Assembly: GCA_965243335.1 (NCBI GenBank)
Contig: OZ251545.1
Span: 868,001 to 932,000 of the forward strand
Length of the DNA: 64,000 nt
Reading direction: 5' to 3'
Source: JAJDXW01 sp965243335
GTDB lineage: Bacteria > Pseudomonadota > Gammaproteobacteria > HK1
Below, piece by piece: positions 17,922 to 28,931 of this stretch. How positions within the stretch are numbered: position 1 is the first letter of the stretch; every line of letters starts with the position of its first letter. The notes beneath the pieces were generated by a model. That model ran no database searches, was not told the DNA's origin, and saw only the letters and a program-made list of their open reading frames with translations. The position numbers were made by a program, and so were the translations under genes.

Positions 17922-18667
17922 ACGCCTCGGGTCGGCTCGCCGTTTCGTCCTGCGCCCTCTCCGCCCTGCTCGCCTCGTTTCCGATCGGCAGGCTGCCGGA
18001 GGAGTCCTCGATGCCGGAGCGGCCGGGCGCCGTCCTGCCTTCCTTCGCCATCTCCGACGTCCGGATCGTGGGGAGCCTGCGCTGGGTCTCGCCCGAGGAG
18101 CTGGAGCGGGCCATCGCCGGCCGGCTCGACGGCGGCTTCTTCCGGGTCGACATCGCCGCCGTCCGCGCGTCGGCCCTCGCGGTGCCGTGGGTGCGCGACG
18201 TCTCGGTGCGGCGGGTGTGGCCCGGGGAGCTGCACGTGACGGTGGTGGAGGACCGGCCGGTGGCGCGCTGGGCGGGAGGGGGGCTGGTCACGGATCGCGG
18301 CGCCCTGCTCCCCGCGCGGACCGCGCGCGGATCGTTGGGGCTGCCGGTGCTCGACGGACCCCGCGAGGCGGTCCCGAGGCTCCGGGACGGCCTCCGGGAG
18401 TTCGGCTCGATCTTCGACGGCATCGGCGGCGGCATCGCGCGGCTCGAGCGCTCGGCGGCCGGCAACTGGAGCCTCGAGTTCGCCGACGGGGTGCGGCTGG
18501 TGTTCCGCGACGGGCAGGAACGGCAGGTGCGCCGTTTCGCCGCCGTCTACCTGTCGGCCCTGATCGGCCGGCGCGAGTCCATCGAGCGTATCGATCTCCG
18601 CTATCCGAACGGCTTCGCGGTCCGGTGGCGCAGCGGGGAAGACGCACATTCAAGGGTGCAGGGATGA
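17918..18667 (+). CDS. ftsQ: Cell division protein FtsQ
   Basis: 249 residues from GTG 17918, 4-base overlap with murB. A short hydrophobic N-terminal segment (LAVSSCALSALLASFPI) could anchor the protein but is weak for a transmembrane helix. POTRA-type region FAISDVRIVGSLRWVSPEELERAI, then the FtsQ beta domain (VPWVRDVSVRRVWPGELHVTVVEDRPVARW, LVTDRGALLPA). Bridges FtsLB and FtsA/FtsK in the divisome. Identification relies on the POTRA pattern and on position directly before ftsA. Confidence 0.9.
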   Translation: MNASGRLAVSSCALSALLASFPIGRLPEESSMPERPGAVLPSFAISDVRIVGSLRWVSPEELERAIAGRLDGGFFRVDIAAVRASALAVPWVRDVSVRRVWPGELHVTVVEDRPVARWAGGGLVTDRGALLPARTARGSLGLPVLDGPREAVPRLRDGLREFGSIFDGIGGGIARLERSAAGNWSLEFADGVRLVFRDGQERQVRRFAAVYLSALIGRRESIERIDLRYPNGFAVRWRSGEDAHSRVQG

Positions 18668-19890
18668 GAGCGGGAACGAAGAAGAACCTCATCGCGGGGC
18701 TCGACATCGGTACCTCCAAGGTGGTGGCGCTGGTCGGGGACGCCTCGGAGTCGGGCGGCGTCGAGCTGCTGGGGATCGGCACCGACCTGTCGCGCGGCCT
18801 GAAGCGCGGCGTGGTGGTGGACATCGAGAACACCGTGAAGTCCATCCGGAACGCGGTGGAAGAGGCCGAGGTCATGGCCGGACAGCCGATCCGGTCGGTC
18901 TACGTCGGGGTGGCCGGCGGCCACATCCGCAGCCTCAACTCCCAGGGCATCGTGGCGATCCGGGACGGCGAGGTGAGCGCGGGCGACATCGACCGGGTGA
19001 TCGACGCCGCGCGGGCGGTCCCGATCTCCGCCGACCAGAAGGTCCTGCACATCCTCCCGCAGGAGTTCGTCGTCGACGACCAGGACGGGATCCGGGAGCC
19101 GGTCGGGATGTCGGGGGTTCGCCTGGTGTCCCAGGTGCACATCGTCACCGGGGCCGCGAGCGCCTCCCAGAACATCGTCAAGTGCGTGCATCGGTGCGGC
19201 CTGGACGTGGAGGACATCGTGCTGGAGCAGCTCGCCTCGAGCCAGGCGGTGCTGATGGAGGACGAGAAGGACCTCGGGGTCTGCCTGGTCGACATCGGGG
19301 GGGGCACGACCGACATCGCGCTCTTCGGCGGCGGCGCGATCCGGCACACGGCGGTCATCCCGATCGCCGGCTCGCAGGTCACGAACGACATCGCCCTCGC
19401 CCTTCGCACCCCGATCCCTCATGCCGAGGAGATCAAGATCCAGTACGGCTGCGCGCGCGCGGAATACACCTCCGAGGACGAGACCATCCAGGTGCCCGCG
19501 CTCGGGGACCGGCCCTCCCGCCGCCTGCCGCGCAAGGCGCTCGCGGAGGTCGTGGAGCCGCGCTGCGAAGAGCTCCTCGGCCTCGTGCGCGACCACATCC
19601 GCCGCGCGGGCCTGGAGGGGGTCGCCGGCGGGGTCGTCCTCACCGGCGGGAGCGCCCGCCTGGAAGGGCTGGTCGAGATGGCCGAGGAGGTGTTCGAGAT
19701 GCCCGTGCGCCTCGGCCATCCGAACTCGGTGACCGGGCTCGGGGACGTGATCCGCAACCCCGTCTACGCCACCGCGGTCGGGCTGCTGACCATGGACCAC
19801 GAGGCCCACAACCACCACAACCACCTGGAAGCAAACGGGCTGCGGGGCGTCTTCGGGCGCATGCGCGGCTGGATCCACGGCGATCAATAA
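18664..19890 (+). CDS. ftsA: Cell division protein FtsA
   Basis: 408 residues, actin-like ATPase; ATG 18664 overlaps ftsQ by 4 bases. GLDIGTSKVVALVG near the start, RGVVVDIENTVKSIRNAVEEAE, the phosphate-2 motif LVDIGGGTTDIALF, and VLTGGSARLEGLVEMAEEVF. The C-terminal amphipathic membrane-targeting helix is visible (GLRGVFGRMRGWI). It tethers FtsZ to the membrane. Confidence 0.96.
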   Translation: MRAGTKKNLIAGLDIGTSKVVALVGDASESGGVELLGIGTDLSRGLKRGVVVDIENTVKSIRNAVEEAEVMAGQPIRSVYVGVAGGHIRSLNSQGIVAIRDGEVSAGDIDRVIDAARAVPISADQKVLHILPQEFVVDDQDGIREPVGMSGVRLVSQVHIVTGAASASQNIVKCVHRCGLDVEDIVLEQLASSQAVLMEDEKDLGVCLVDIGGGTTDIALFGGGAIRHTAVIPIAGSQVTNDIALALRTPIPHAEEIKIQYGCARAEYTSEDETIQVPALGDRPSRRLPRKALAEVVEPRCEELLGLVRDHIRRAGLEGVAGGVVLTGGSARLEGLVEMAEEVFEMPVRLGHPNSVTGLGDVIRNPVYATAVGLLTMDHEAHNHHNHLEANGLRGVFGRMRGWIHGDQ

Positions 19891-19903
19891 GGAGCGAGGA
19901 ACC

Positions 19904-21064
19904 ATGTTCGAAATCGTCGAAACCAACTCTACGGAGAAGGCGAACATCAAGGTCATCGGGGTCGGCGGCGGCGGCGGCAACGCCGTCGAGCACATGATCG
20001 CGACCACCATCGAAGGCGTCGACTTCGTCTGCGCGAACACCGACGCCCAGGCGCTCGCGAAGTCCTCCGCCCCGGTCCACGTGCAGCTCGGGACCAACCT
20101 CACCAAGGGGCTCGGGGCGGGGGCGGACCCGGAGCTCGGACGCTCCGCCGCGCTCGAGGACCGCGACCGCATCGCCGAGATGCTCGCCGACACCGACATG
20201 CTCTTCATCACCGCCGGAATGGGCGGGGGCACCGGCACCGGGGCGTCGCCGGTCATCGCCGAGGTGGCGCGCGAGCTGGACGTGCTCACGGTGGCGGTGG
20301 TCACCCGGCCCTTCCCGTTCGAGCTCGGCCGGCGCATGACCATCGCGGCGGCCGGGATCGACGAGCTGTCGAAGCAGGTCGACTCGCTCATCGTGGTCCC
20401 CAACGAGCGGCTGATCAGCGTGCTCGGAAAGGGAATGACCCTCAAGGCCGCCTTCGCGGCGGCGAACGACGTGCTCCTCGGGGCCGTACAGGGGATCTCG
20501 GAGCTCATCATCCGCCCCGGTCTCGTGAACGTCGACTTCGCGGACGTGCGGGCGGTGATGGGCGAGAAGGGCCGGGCCATGATGGGGGCGGGCCGCGCGA
20601 CCGGCCAGGATCGAGCCTTCGAGGCGGCGAAGAAGGCGACCACCTGCCCGCTGCTCGAGAACGTCGATCTCCACGGCGCGCGCGGCATCCTGGTCAACAT
20701 CACCGCGGACCCGAACCTCGGCATGGACGAGTACGCGGCGGTCGGCGAGGTCGTCGAGAGCTTCGCCGCCCCCGGGGCGAACGTCATCACCGGGACCGTC
20801 ATCGACGAGAACGCGGGCGAGGAGCTCCGGATCATCGTGGTCGCGACCGGGCTCGGCCTCAGCGGCGGGGGATCGTCCTCGGTCGAGAAGGTGTCCAACG
20901 TGGCGGTGCTGCCCGTCTCCGGGGCCGCCGCGGAGCCCGATCCGGTCGGGCTCCCGTCCCCTCCCGGGCCGGAGGTCGGGGCGGCCGAGGGGGCCGGGCA
21001 GCGGAACTACTTCGACATACCGGCGTACATCCGCCGCCGCCCCCCCGAAGGGCCAAGGCTATAG
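19904..21064 (+). CDS. ftsZ: Cell division protein FtsZ
   Basis: 386 residues, tubulin-like GTPase, with a good Shine-Dalgarno (AAGGAG near 19889). IKVIGVGGGGGNAVEHM, the GTP-binding signature AGMGGGTGTGASPVIAE near residue 107, TRPFPFE, and NVDFADVRAVM. A variable linker precedes the conserved C-terminal peptide YFDIPAYIRRR, which binds FtsA and ZipA. Last gene of the division cluster proper. Confidence 0.98.
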   Translation: MFEIVETNSTEKANIKVIGVGGGGGNAVEHMIATTIEGVDFVCANTDAQALAKSSAPVHVQLGTNLTKGLGAGADPELGRSAALEDRDRIAEMLADTDMLFITAGMGGGTGTGASPVIAEVARELDVLTVAVVTRPFPFELGRRMTIAAAGIDELSKQVDSLIVVPNERLISVLGKGMTLKAAFAAANDVLLGAVQGISELIIRPGLVNVDFADVRAVMGEKGRAMMGAGRATGQDRAFEAAKKATTCPLLENVDLHGARGILVNITADPNLGMDEYAAVGEVVESFAAPGANVITGTVIDENAGEELRIIVVATGLGLSGGGSSSVEKVSNVAVLPVSGAAAEPDPVGLPSPPGPEVGAAEGAGQRNYFDIPAYIRRRPPEGPRL

Positions 21065-21200
21065 TCCAGCGTGGACAATGTGTTAGTCTCTACCTTGGAC
21101 TTCCGTTCAAGGTAGTGGGGATGAATGGTGCGGCGGGCGCCGTGAAGAAACGTCTGCTTGCGCGGGCGAGACGGTGGCAGATCGGATGGGGGCGTGCTTC
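21065..21200 (+). promoter_or_regulatory. ftsZ-lpxC intergenic region with two hairpins
   Basis: A short inverted repeat GTCCA-GCG-TGGAC at about 21064-21076 lies right behind the ftsZ stop. A stronger one, CTACCTTG...CAAGGTAG (21090-21115, extendable to 10 pairs around a 6-base loop), follows. There is no T run, so it is not a classical terminator; it may be a Rho-associated or attenuator structure before lpxC. Confidence 0.45.
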
Positions 21201-22115
21201 GTGATCCGGCAACGTACACTCAACAACGTCATCCGGGCGACCGGAGTCGGGCTGCATTCGGGCGAGAAGGTCTACCTCACCCTGCGCCCCGCGGCGCCGA
21301 ATTCCGGGATCGTGTTCCGCCGGATCGACCTGGCGGAGCCGGTGGAGATCCCCGCCCGCGTCGAGAACGTGGGGGAGACGCACCTTTGCACCACCCTCGT
21401 CTCGAAGGGGGGCGCCCGGGTCTCGACCGTCGAGCACCTGCTCTCGGCGATGGCCGGCCTCGGGATCGACAACGCCTACGTCGACCTGAGCGCCGCCGAG
21501 GTCCCGATCATGGACGGCAGCGCCGGGCCGCTCGTGTTCCTCCTCCAGTCCGCCGGCATCGAGGAGCAGCCCGCGCCCAAGCGGTTTCTGCGGATCCTGC
21601 GGAAGGTGCGGGTGGAGGACGGGGACAAGTGGGCGGAGCTCCGGCCGTTCGACGGGTTCAAGGTCGAGCTCACGATCCGGTTCGACATGCCCGTATTCGA
21701 GGACTATCCGGACACCGCGAACATCGACTTCTCCACCACGTCCTTCGTGAAGGAGGTCAGCCGCGCGCGGACCTTCGGCCACGTGGGGGACCTGGAGCGT
21801 TTGCGCGAGAACAATCTCGCCCGCGGCGGCAATCTGGACAACGCGGTCCTCTACGACGACTACCGGGTCCTCAACCACTACGGACTGCGCTACAACGACG
21901 AGCTGGTCAAGCACAAGGTGCTCGACGCGATCGGCGACCTCTACCTCCTCGGCTACAGCCTCATCGGGTCCTTCGTGGGCTTCAAGTCGGGCCACTCCCT
22001 CAACAACCGGCTGCTGCGCGCCCTGCTGGACGACCGGGAGGCGTATTCGATCGTGACCTACGACGACCCCGCGGACCTTCCCATCATCTACGGCCGTCCC
22101 GTCGCGGCCGACTGA
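21201..22115 (+). CDS. lpxC: UDP-3-O-acyl-N-acetylglucosamine deacetylase LpxC
   Basis: 304 residues from GTG 21201 (VIRQRTL aligns with the family N-terminus MIKQRTL; GTG 21174 and ATG 21186 lie in frame upstream). Zn ligands and catalytic motifs: TVEHLLSAMAGLGIDNAYV, PIMDGSAGPLVFLL, KVRVEDGDKWAELRPF, SRARTFG, DDYRVLN and KHKVLDAIGDLYLLG, SGHSLNN. First committed step of lipid A synthesis, so the organism makes lipopolysaccharide. The ftsZ-lpxC-dciA-secA order is typical of pseudomonad-like gammaproteobacteria. Confidence 0.96.
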   Translation: MIRQRTLNNVIRATGVGLHSGEKVYLTLRPAAPNSGIVFRRIDLAEPVEIPARVENVGETHLCTTLVSKGGARVSTVEHLLSAMAGLGIDNAYVDLSAAEVPIMDGSAGPLVFLLQSAGIEEQPAPKRFLRILRKVRVEDGDKWAELRPFDGFKVELTIRFDMPVFEDYPDTANIDFSTTSFVKEVSRARTFGHVGDLERLRENNLARGGNLDNAVLYDDYRVLNHYGLRYNDELVKHKVLDAIGDLYLLGYSLIGSFVGFKSGHSLNNRLLRALLDDREAYSIVTYDDPADLPIIYGRPVAAD

Positions 22116-22632
22116 TCCCGGATGGAGAGGGGGCGCGGCCGCGCGCGGACCCGGCGCCGGCCGGCGGGCGTCCTCTCGCCGCGAGCCGCATGAGGACCCG
22201 CGCAAGCCGCGGGTTGTCGATGGAACGCGCGACGGACTGGAGCACCCCGGCCGCGAAGGGAGAGAGGGGCCGGGGGGGCGCGGGAGGCCCGGTCCCGGAC
22301 CCCGTCGCGGCCTCCGCCTCCCGGACGACCACCCGGACCTCCCGCAGCCGCGGCAGCTCGGTGCGGAGCGCGGCCCGGACGTCGGGCGCGCGGAACCGGG
22401 CGATCGAGGCCCAGGCCGGCGAATCGGCGGTCAGGACGAGGGAGCTCGGGGACAGCCGGCCGGCCCGCACGTGGGGCGCGGACCTCTCGCCGAGGATGCG
22501 GTGAACGGCCCGTTCCACCCGCACCAGGAGGCGAGCCTTCGCGGCGAGCGCGGCGGATGGACCCGCCCCCCGGAGGATCGAGCCGATCCGCCGGGGCGCG
22601 GGGGGTTGATCCGGCGCAGACGGTTTCCACAT
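22084..22632 (-). CDS. dciA: DUF721 family protein, DciA-like replicative helicase loader
   Basis: 182 residues on the opposite strand, overlapping the lpxC end by 32 bases tail to tail. Contains the DUF721 core: a basic RIGSILRG segment, ALAAKARLLVRVERAVHRIL, then the KH-like stretch AGRLSPSSLVLTADSPAWASIARFRAPDVRAAL. A long Pro/Arg-rich C-terminal tail follows. DciA loads DnaB in bacteria lacking DnaC. The place between lpxC and secA is the usual one in Pseudomonas. Family identity is moderately strong; the loader role is from the family. Confidence 0.82.
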   Translation of the reverse strand: MWKPSAPDQPPAPRRIGSILRGAGPSAALAAKARLLVRVERAVHRILGERSAPHVRAGRLSPSSLVLTADSPAWASIARFRAPDVRAALRTELPRLREVRVVVREAEAATGSGTGPPAPPRPLSPFAAGVLQSVARSIDNPRLARVLMRLAARGRPPAGAGSARGRAPSPSGISRPRRDGRR

Positions 22633-22726
22633 GGAGGAGGACAGGCGGTGGTCTCGCGCGGCGTCGGCAGGATCGGCGGCGGCTGAACCTCCCCCTGCCC
22701 TCGGCCGCTCAGGAGCTCGATAGTAC

Positions 22727-25468
<2,742 letters not shown>

Positions 25469-25838
25469 GTCGCGACCCGATCGCCGCGGCCCAACCCACC
25501 GCTCGCGCCCGGCATGAGAAAGCCTCCCGGCGCACCGACGCCGGAGCGCCCCTGCACGGCCTCGATACCCTGCCCGGCGAGCTCGCGACCCGCTGTCGAA
25601 ACACCTGTCCGGTTCCGGCCGACCCCTCGGTCCCGCCCCTGTCTCTGCTTACCGAGCCAACACCGACTCAGCGCCGTGCTGCACACCTCATCGAATCGTT
25701 CCCAGTACCGGGAACCTCCGAAAGCTGAAAAAATAAAATCCGAACAATCAGTTGAAACCTGTCCGACCCGGGGAACTCCGATCTGACCTCCCCCGATTTC
25801 CTTGGGACGCCGGCCGCACCGGCCTCCACCGTGGCTGA
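25469..25838. other. Gene-free boundary between secA and the first accessory island
   Basis: About 370 bases. An A-rich patch (around 25726-25752, containing AAAAAATAAAA) interrupts GC-rich sequence and is flanked by fragments such as TACCGGGAACC near 25710. No promoter or attachment site could be defined. The sequence becomes coding again in the frame of the methyltransferase fragment at 25839. Confidence 0.5.
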
Positions 25839-26915
25839 TGGGAAGCGCGCATCGCCCGCCATCGGGAGGGCGACGCCTCGATTGCCGTCAGGGCCGACTT
25901 CGAGTACCTTTACGGTCGGCCGTATGAGGGTCGGAAGAAGGTGCGGATCGAGGGATCTTTTACCGTCGAAAGCCTTTCCCCCCACCGCACCCTCGCGGCG
26001 GACGAGAACGACGCGCTCATCGACCGGGTGGCGGATACGGAAGGCCGGTACGGAAAGGAAACGGAAGAAGCCGGCTTCACCGCCATGATCCTCGAGAACC
26101 TCAAGACCGCCGCCGTCCAGCAGGTCCATGAGGAGGACCGGACCACGTTCACCCCGCTCTTCCCCTGGCCGGGCCGCTTCGTCTGCGCCGAAGGCCGCTG
26201 CGTCGAAGGCGGCAGCGGGGAGGACGATGGGAACGCCGGCCCGGAGAAACGCGCCGCCGTCTTCGTCGGCCCGGAGTTCGGCACCGTGTCCCGCCCGGAC
26301 CTGGCCGCCGCCGCCCGCGAGGCCGGCGACGCCCGCTTCGACGTCCTCGTCGCCTGCGCGTTCACCTACGACGCCCACTCCTCGGAGTTCGACCGCCTGG
26401 GCCGCATCCCCGTCCTCAAGGCGCGGATGAACGCGGACCTCCACATGGCGAACGACCTCAAGAACACCGGCGAGGGCAGCCTCTTCGTCATCTTCGGCGA
26501 GCCGGACGTCGGAATCCTCGACGTTGCGCCTTCCCCAGAAGCCGGGGAAGGCGGGCCTTCTGCCAGAGGCGGGGGCGAACAGGGTGAGCGCATCCAGGTC
26601 CGGATCAACGGCGTCGACGTCTTCGACCCCAACACCGGCGAGGTCCGCTCGGACGATCCCGACGGGGTCGCCTGCTGGTTCATCGACACCGACTACGACG
26701 AGGAGAGCCCTCTTCGTCCGCCATGCCTGCTTCCTCGGCGCGAACGACCCCTGCAAGGCGCTGAAACCACCCTCAAGGCCGAGATCGACCCCGACGCCTG
26801 GACGGCCCTCCGTCGCGCCGTCTCCCACCCCTTCCCCAAACCCCGCTCCGGCCACATCGCGGTCAAGGTCATCAACCACTTGGGGGACGAAGTGATGAAG
26901 GTCTTTCGGATATGA
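25839..26915 (+). pseudogene. Remnant of a site-specific DNA methyltransferase (C-terminal part)
   Basis: The open frame from 25839 (preceded by an in-frame stop) resembles the C-terminal half of large adenine-type DNA methyltransferases found with type III-like restriction genes: YLYGRPYEG, AGFTAMILENLKTA, AAVFVGPEFGTVSRPDL, PVLKARMNADLHMANDLKN, RINGVDVFDPNTGEVRSDD and the terminal IAVKVINHLGDEVMKVF. No catalytic or SAM motif is present, so the N-terminal half is missing. Between about 26708 and 26770 the expected FVRHACFLGANDPCKAL segment is in another frame, meaning one gained and one lost base. The end overlaps the next ATG. Almost certainly nonfunctional. Confidence 0.75.
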
Positions 26916-28033
26916 ATATCACCCAGAGATTGAATTCGATAGCGGTTCGTGGATATCGCTCGATCAAGGACATGCACTTGGAGCTTCGCCCGCTCAACGT
27001 GCTCATCGGGGCCAACGGAGCGGGCAAGAGCAACCTGATCTCATTCTTCAAGATGATGAACGAGATGATGGCCGGGCACCTCCAGCGCTACGTCGCTTCG
27101 ACGGGACATGCCACGTCCAACCTGTACTTCGGCCCCAAGGTCACGTCGCGGATCGAGGCCGATCTGGAGTTCCAGACGATGACCGGTGCCGTCAATACGT
27201 ACCGGTTGCGGCTTGCCCATGCAGCCCGGGATTCCCTGATCTTCGTCGAGGAAAGCCTTGAGTTTCAAAATCCGGGATTCCCGGATCCGAGAGTCGAACT
27301 GTTGGGAGTGGGCCACCCGGAAACCCGGATTGGAGATACAGCCGATCGGAGTGATCCGACGGCGGGAATCTTTCGGGGACTACTCCAAAATTGCCGCGTC
27401 TTCCACTTCCACGACACCGGATCCGCATCGAGGGTTCGGAATTCCCGTTACGCAGGCGACAGCCGTTGGCTCTTGCCGGACGCCGGCAATCTGGCCCCGT
27501 TTCTCCATCGGCTGCATTCGAAGAATCCGGGCGCTTATCGCCGGATCGTCGATACCGTCCGGCAGGTCGCTCCTTTCTTCGACGACTTCGCTCTCGATCC
27601 GACCGAACCTGGAGGGAACGACATCTTGCTGAACTGGCGGCATCGGGAGGAGCCCGACCTGATCTTCGGCCCGCACCAGATTTCGGACGGCACCCTCCGC
27701 GCGATCTGCCTGTTCTCCCTGCTGATGCAGCCGGAAGACGATCTGCCGTTGTTGATCGTCATCGACGAGCCGGAACTCGGCCTTCACCCTTATGCGTTGA
27801 GCATCCTCGCGTCCTTGTGTCGATCCGCGAGCGCTCATGTCCAGATCCTGATCAGCACCCAATCCAGCACGTTCGTCAATCACTTCGATCCGGAAGACAT
27901 CGTGGTCGCCGAATATGACGGCAAGACTTCCAAGTTCTACCGGCAGAATGCCAAGAATCTGAAAGCCTGGCTGGAAGAGTATTCCCTCGGTGAAGTCTGG
28001 GAGAAGAACGTCATCGGCGGTGGACCGCACTGA
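26912..28033 (+). CDS. AAA family ATPase (AAA_21, ABC/SMC-like), partner of a DUF4276 protein
   Basis: 373 residues. N-terminal IAVRGYRSIKDMHLELRPLNVLIGANGAGKSN with Walker A at 33-40; ABC-type signature region SDGTLRAICL at 258-267; Walker B LLIVIDEPELGLHP with D285/E286; then a switch region QILISTQSSTFVNHF. This is the single-chain ATPase type seen in OLD-like and other defence proteins. Composition is clearly less GC-rich than the core genes, pointing to transfer. Overlaps the methyltransferase remnant by 4 bases and the next gene by one base. The exact function is not known; the pair is discussed in the findings. Confidence 0.88.
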   Translation: MNITQRLNSIAVRGYRSIKDMHLELRPLNVLIGANGAGKSNLISFFKMMNEMMAGHLQRYVASTGHATSNLYFGPKVTSRIEADLEFQTMTGAVNTYRLRLAHAARDSLIFVEESLEFQNPGFPDPRVELLGVGHPETRIGDTADRSDPTAGIFRGLLQNCRVFHFHDTGSASRVRNSRYAGDSRWLLPDAGNLAPFLHRLHSKNPGAYRRIVDTVRQVAPFFDDFALDPTEPGGNDILLNWRHREEPDLIFGPHQISDGTLRAICLFSLLMQPEDDLPLLIVIDEPELGLHPYALSILASLCRSASAHVQILISTQSSTFVNHFDPEDIVVAEYDGKTSKFYRQNAKNLKAWLEEYSLGEVWEKNVIGGGPH

Positions 28034-28716
28034 TGGCACGGCTGTATCTCTTCGCCGAAGGCCGGACGGAGCAGACGTTCGCGGACACCGTGCTGAAGCC
28101 GCACCTTGCCAAGTACGAAGTGTTCATGAACAAACCGATCCTGATCGCACACGCGCACAAGAGACATCGGACCCATCGGGGAGGCGGCGGGAACTTCCAA
28201 GCGATGCAGAATGACATTGTCCGTCTTCTGAAACAGGACTCCAGGAAAGACGTCTTCTTCACGTCGATGATCGATCTCTACGCGCTGCACAAGGGCTTTC
28301 CCGAAGCCGAAAAAGCGGAGCAATACCGGAACGATCCGTACAGGCGTGTGGAGATTCTGGAGGAATCCTGGGCGAGGGAAACGAACGACCCCCGCTTCAT
28401 ACCCCATATCCAGCTGCACGAATACGAGGCATACCTGTTTTCGGATATCTCCATACTTTTGCGTTACTACCAGGGCCAGGAGAGAGCAATCGGCAAACTG
28501 GCGAAAGTCGCCGACAGCCTCGACTCACCGGAGCTGATCGACGATGGGCCGCACACCGCACCATCGAAGCGGATCATCGATCACCTGCCTCGCTACGAGA
28601 GCGACAAATCGATGGTAGGGGTCCAGGCGGCGGAGCAGATCGGCTTGCCGAAGATCAGGTGCGAATGCCCCCACTTCGACGGATGGCTTGATCGTCTCCA
28701 GAATCTCGCTGTATGA
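28033..28716 (+). CDS. DUF4276 family protein (TOPRIM-like)
   Basis: 227 residues starting in the TGATG-type junction of the ATPase stop. Family pattern: N-terminal LYLFAEGRTEQTFADTVLKPHL with E9 and E13, TSMIDLYALHKGFPEA with D81, IPHIQLHEYEAYLFSD, and APSKRIIDHLPRYESDKSMVG. DUF4276 belongs to a clan related to TOPRIM nucleases, and the E...D pattern is compatible with a metal site. An ATPase next to a TOPRIM-like protein recalls OLD-type and PARIS-type defence pairs, but PARIS uses DUF4435, so this is only an analogy. Confidence 0.82.
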   Translation: MARLYLFAEGRTEQTFADTVLKPHLAKYEVFMNKPILIAHAHKRHRTHRGGGGNFQAMQNDIVRLLKQDSRKDVFFTSMIDLYALHKGFPEAEKAEQYRNDPYRRVEILEESWARETNDPRFIPHIQLHEYEAYLFSDISILLRYYQGQERAIGKLAKVADSLDSPELIDDGPHTAPSKRIIDHLPRYESDKSMVGVQAAEQIGLPKIRCECPHFDGWLDRLQNLAV

Positions 28717-28766
28717 TGCCACGAGCATGGGCAGTATGATTTCGAACAGCAACGGCGAGGGAAATC

Positions 28767-28931
28767 ATGGATATTTTCGGCGCCGGGCGGTTTGGGAAGT
28801 TGCCGAAATCGATATGGTCCTTCCTCGATTTGCTCCGCAGGACCCGCAACGACCTGGCGCATATGTCCCCGGTCGAACTACGGCAAATACGAGAGATTTG
28901 GCCACTAGTGTCCCAAGAATTAGTTGAATAA
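28767..28931 (+). pseudogene. Small HEPN-like ORF disrupted by the IS insertion
   Basis: ATG 28767 opens a frame reading MDIFGAGRFGKLPKSIW, then FLDLLRRTRNDLAHMSPVEL. The RNDLAH motif fits the R-x4-6-H signature of HEPN ribonucleases and its surroundings (leucine-rich helix before, MSP after) look like the HEPN core. The IS enters at 28903, after codon 45, and the current frame ends inside it at 28931. Removing the IS and one target copy joins the frame to 30239-30318 and gives a 71-residue protein. It lies 50 bases after the DUF4276 gene and might have been a third member of that module. The HEPN assignment is tentative because of the short length. Confidence 0.45.

Noticed and set aside
21090..21115. 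Intrinsic terminator after ftsZ
   Set aside because: The hairpin is good but no T run follows, so it is listed only as an intergenic structure.
26912..28716. Calling the ATPase/DUF4276 pair a PARIS system
   Set aside because: PARIS is defined by a DUF4435 partner. DUF4276 is only a relative at clan level, so the name would overstate the evidence.
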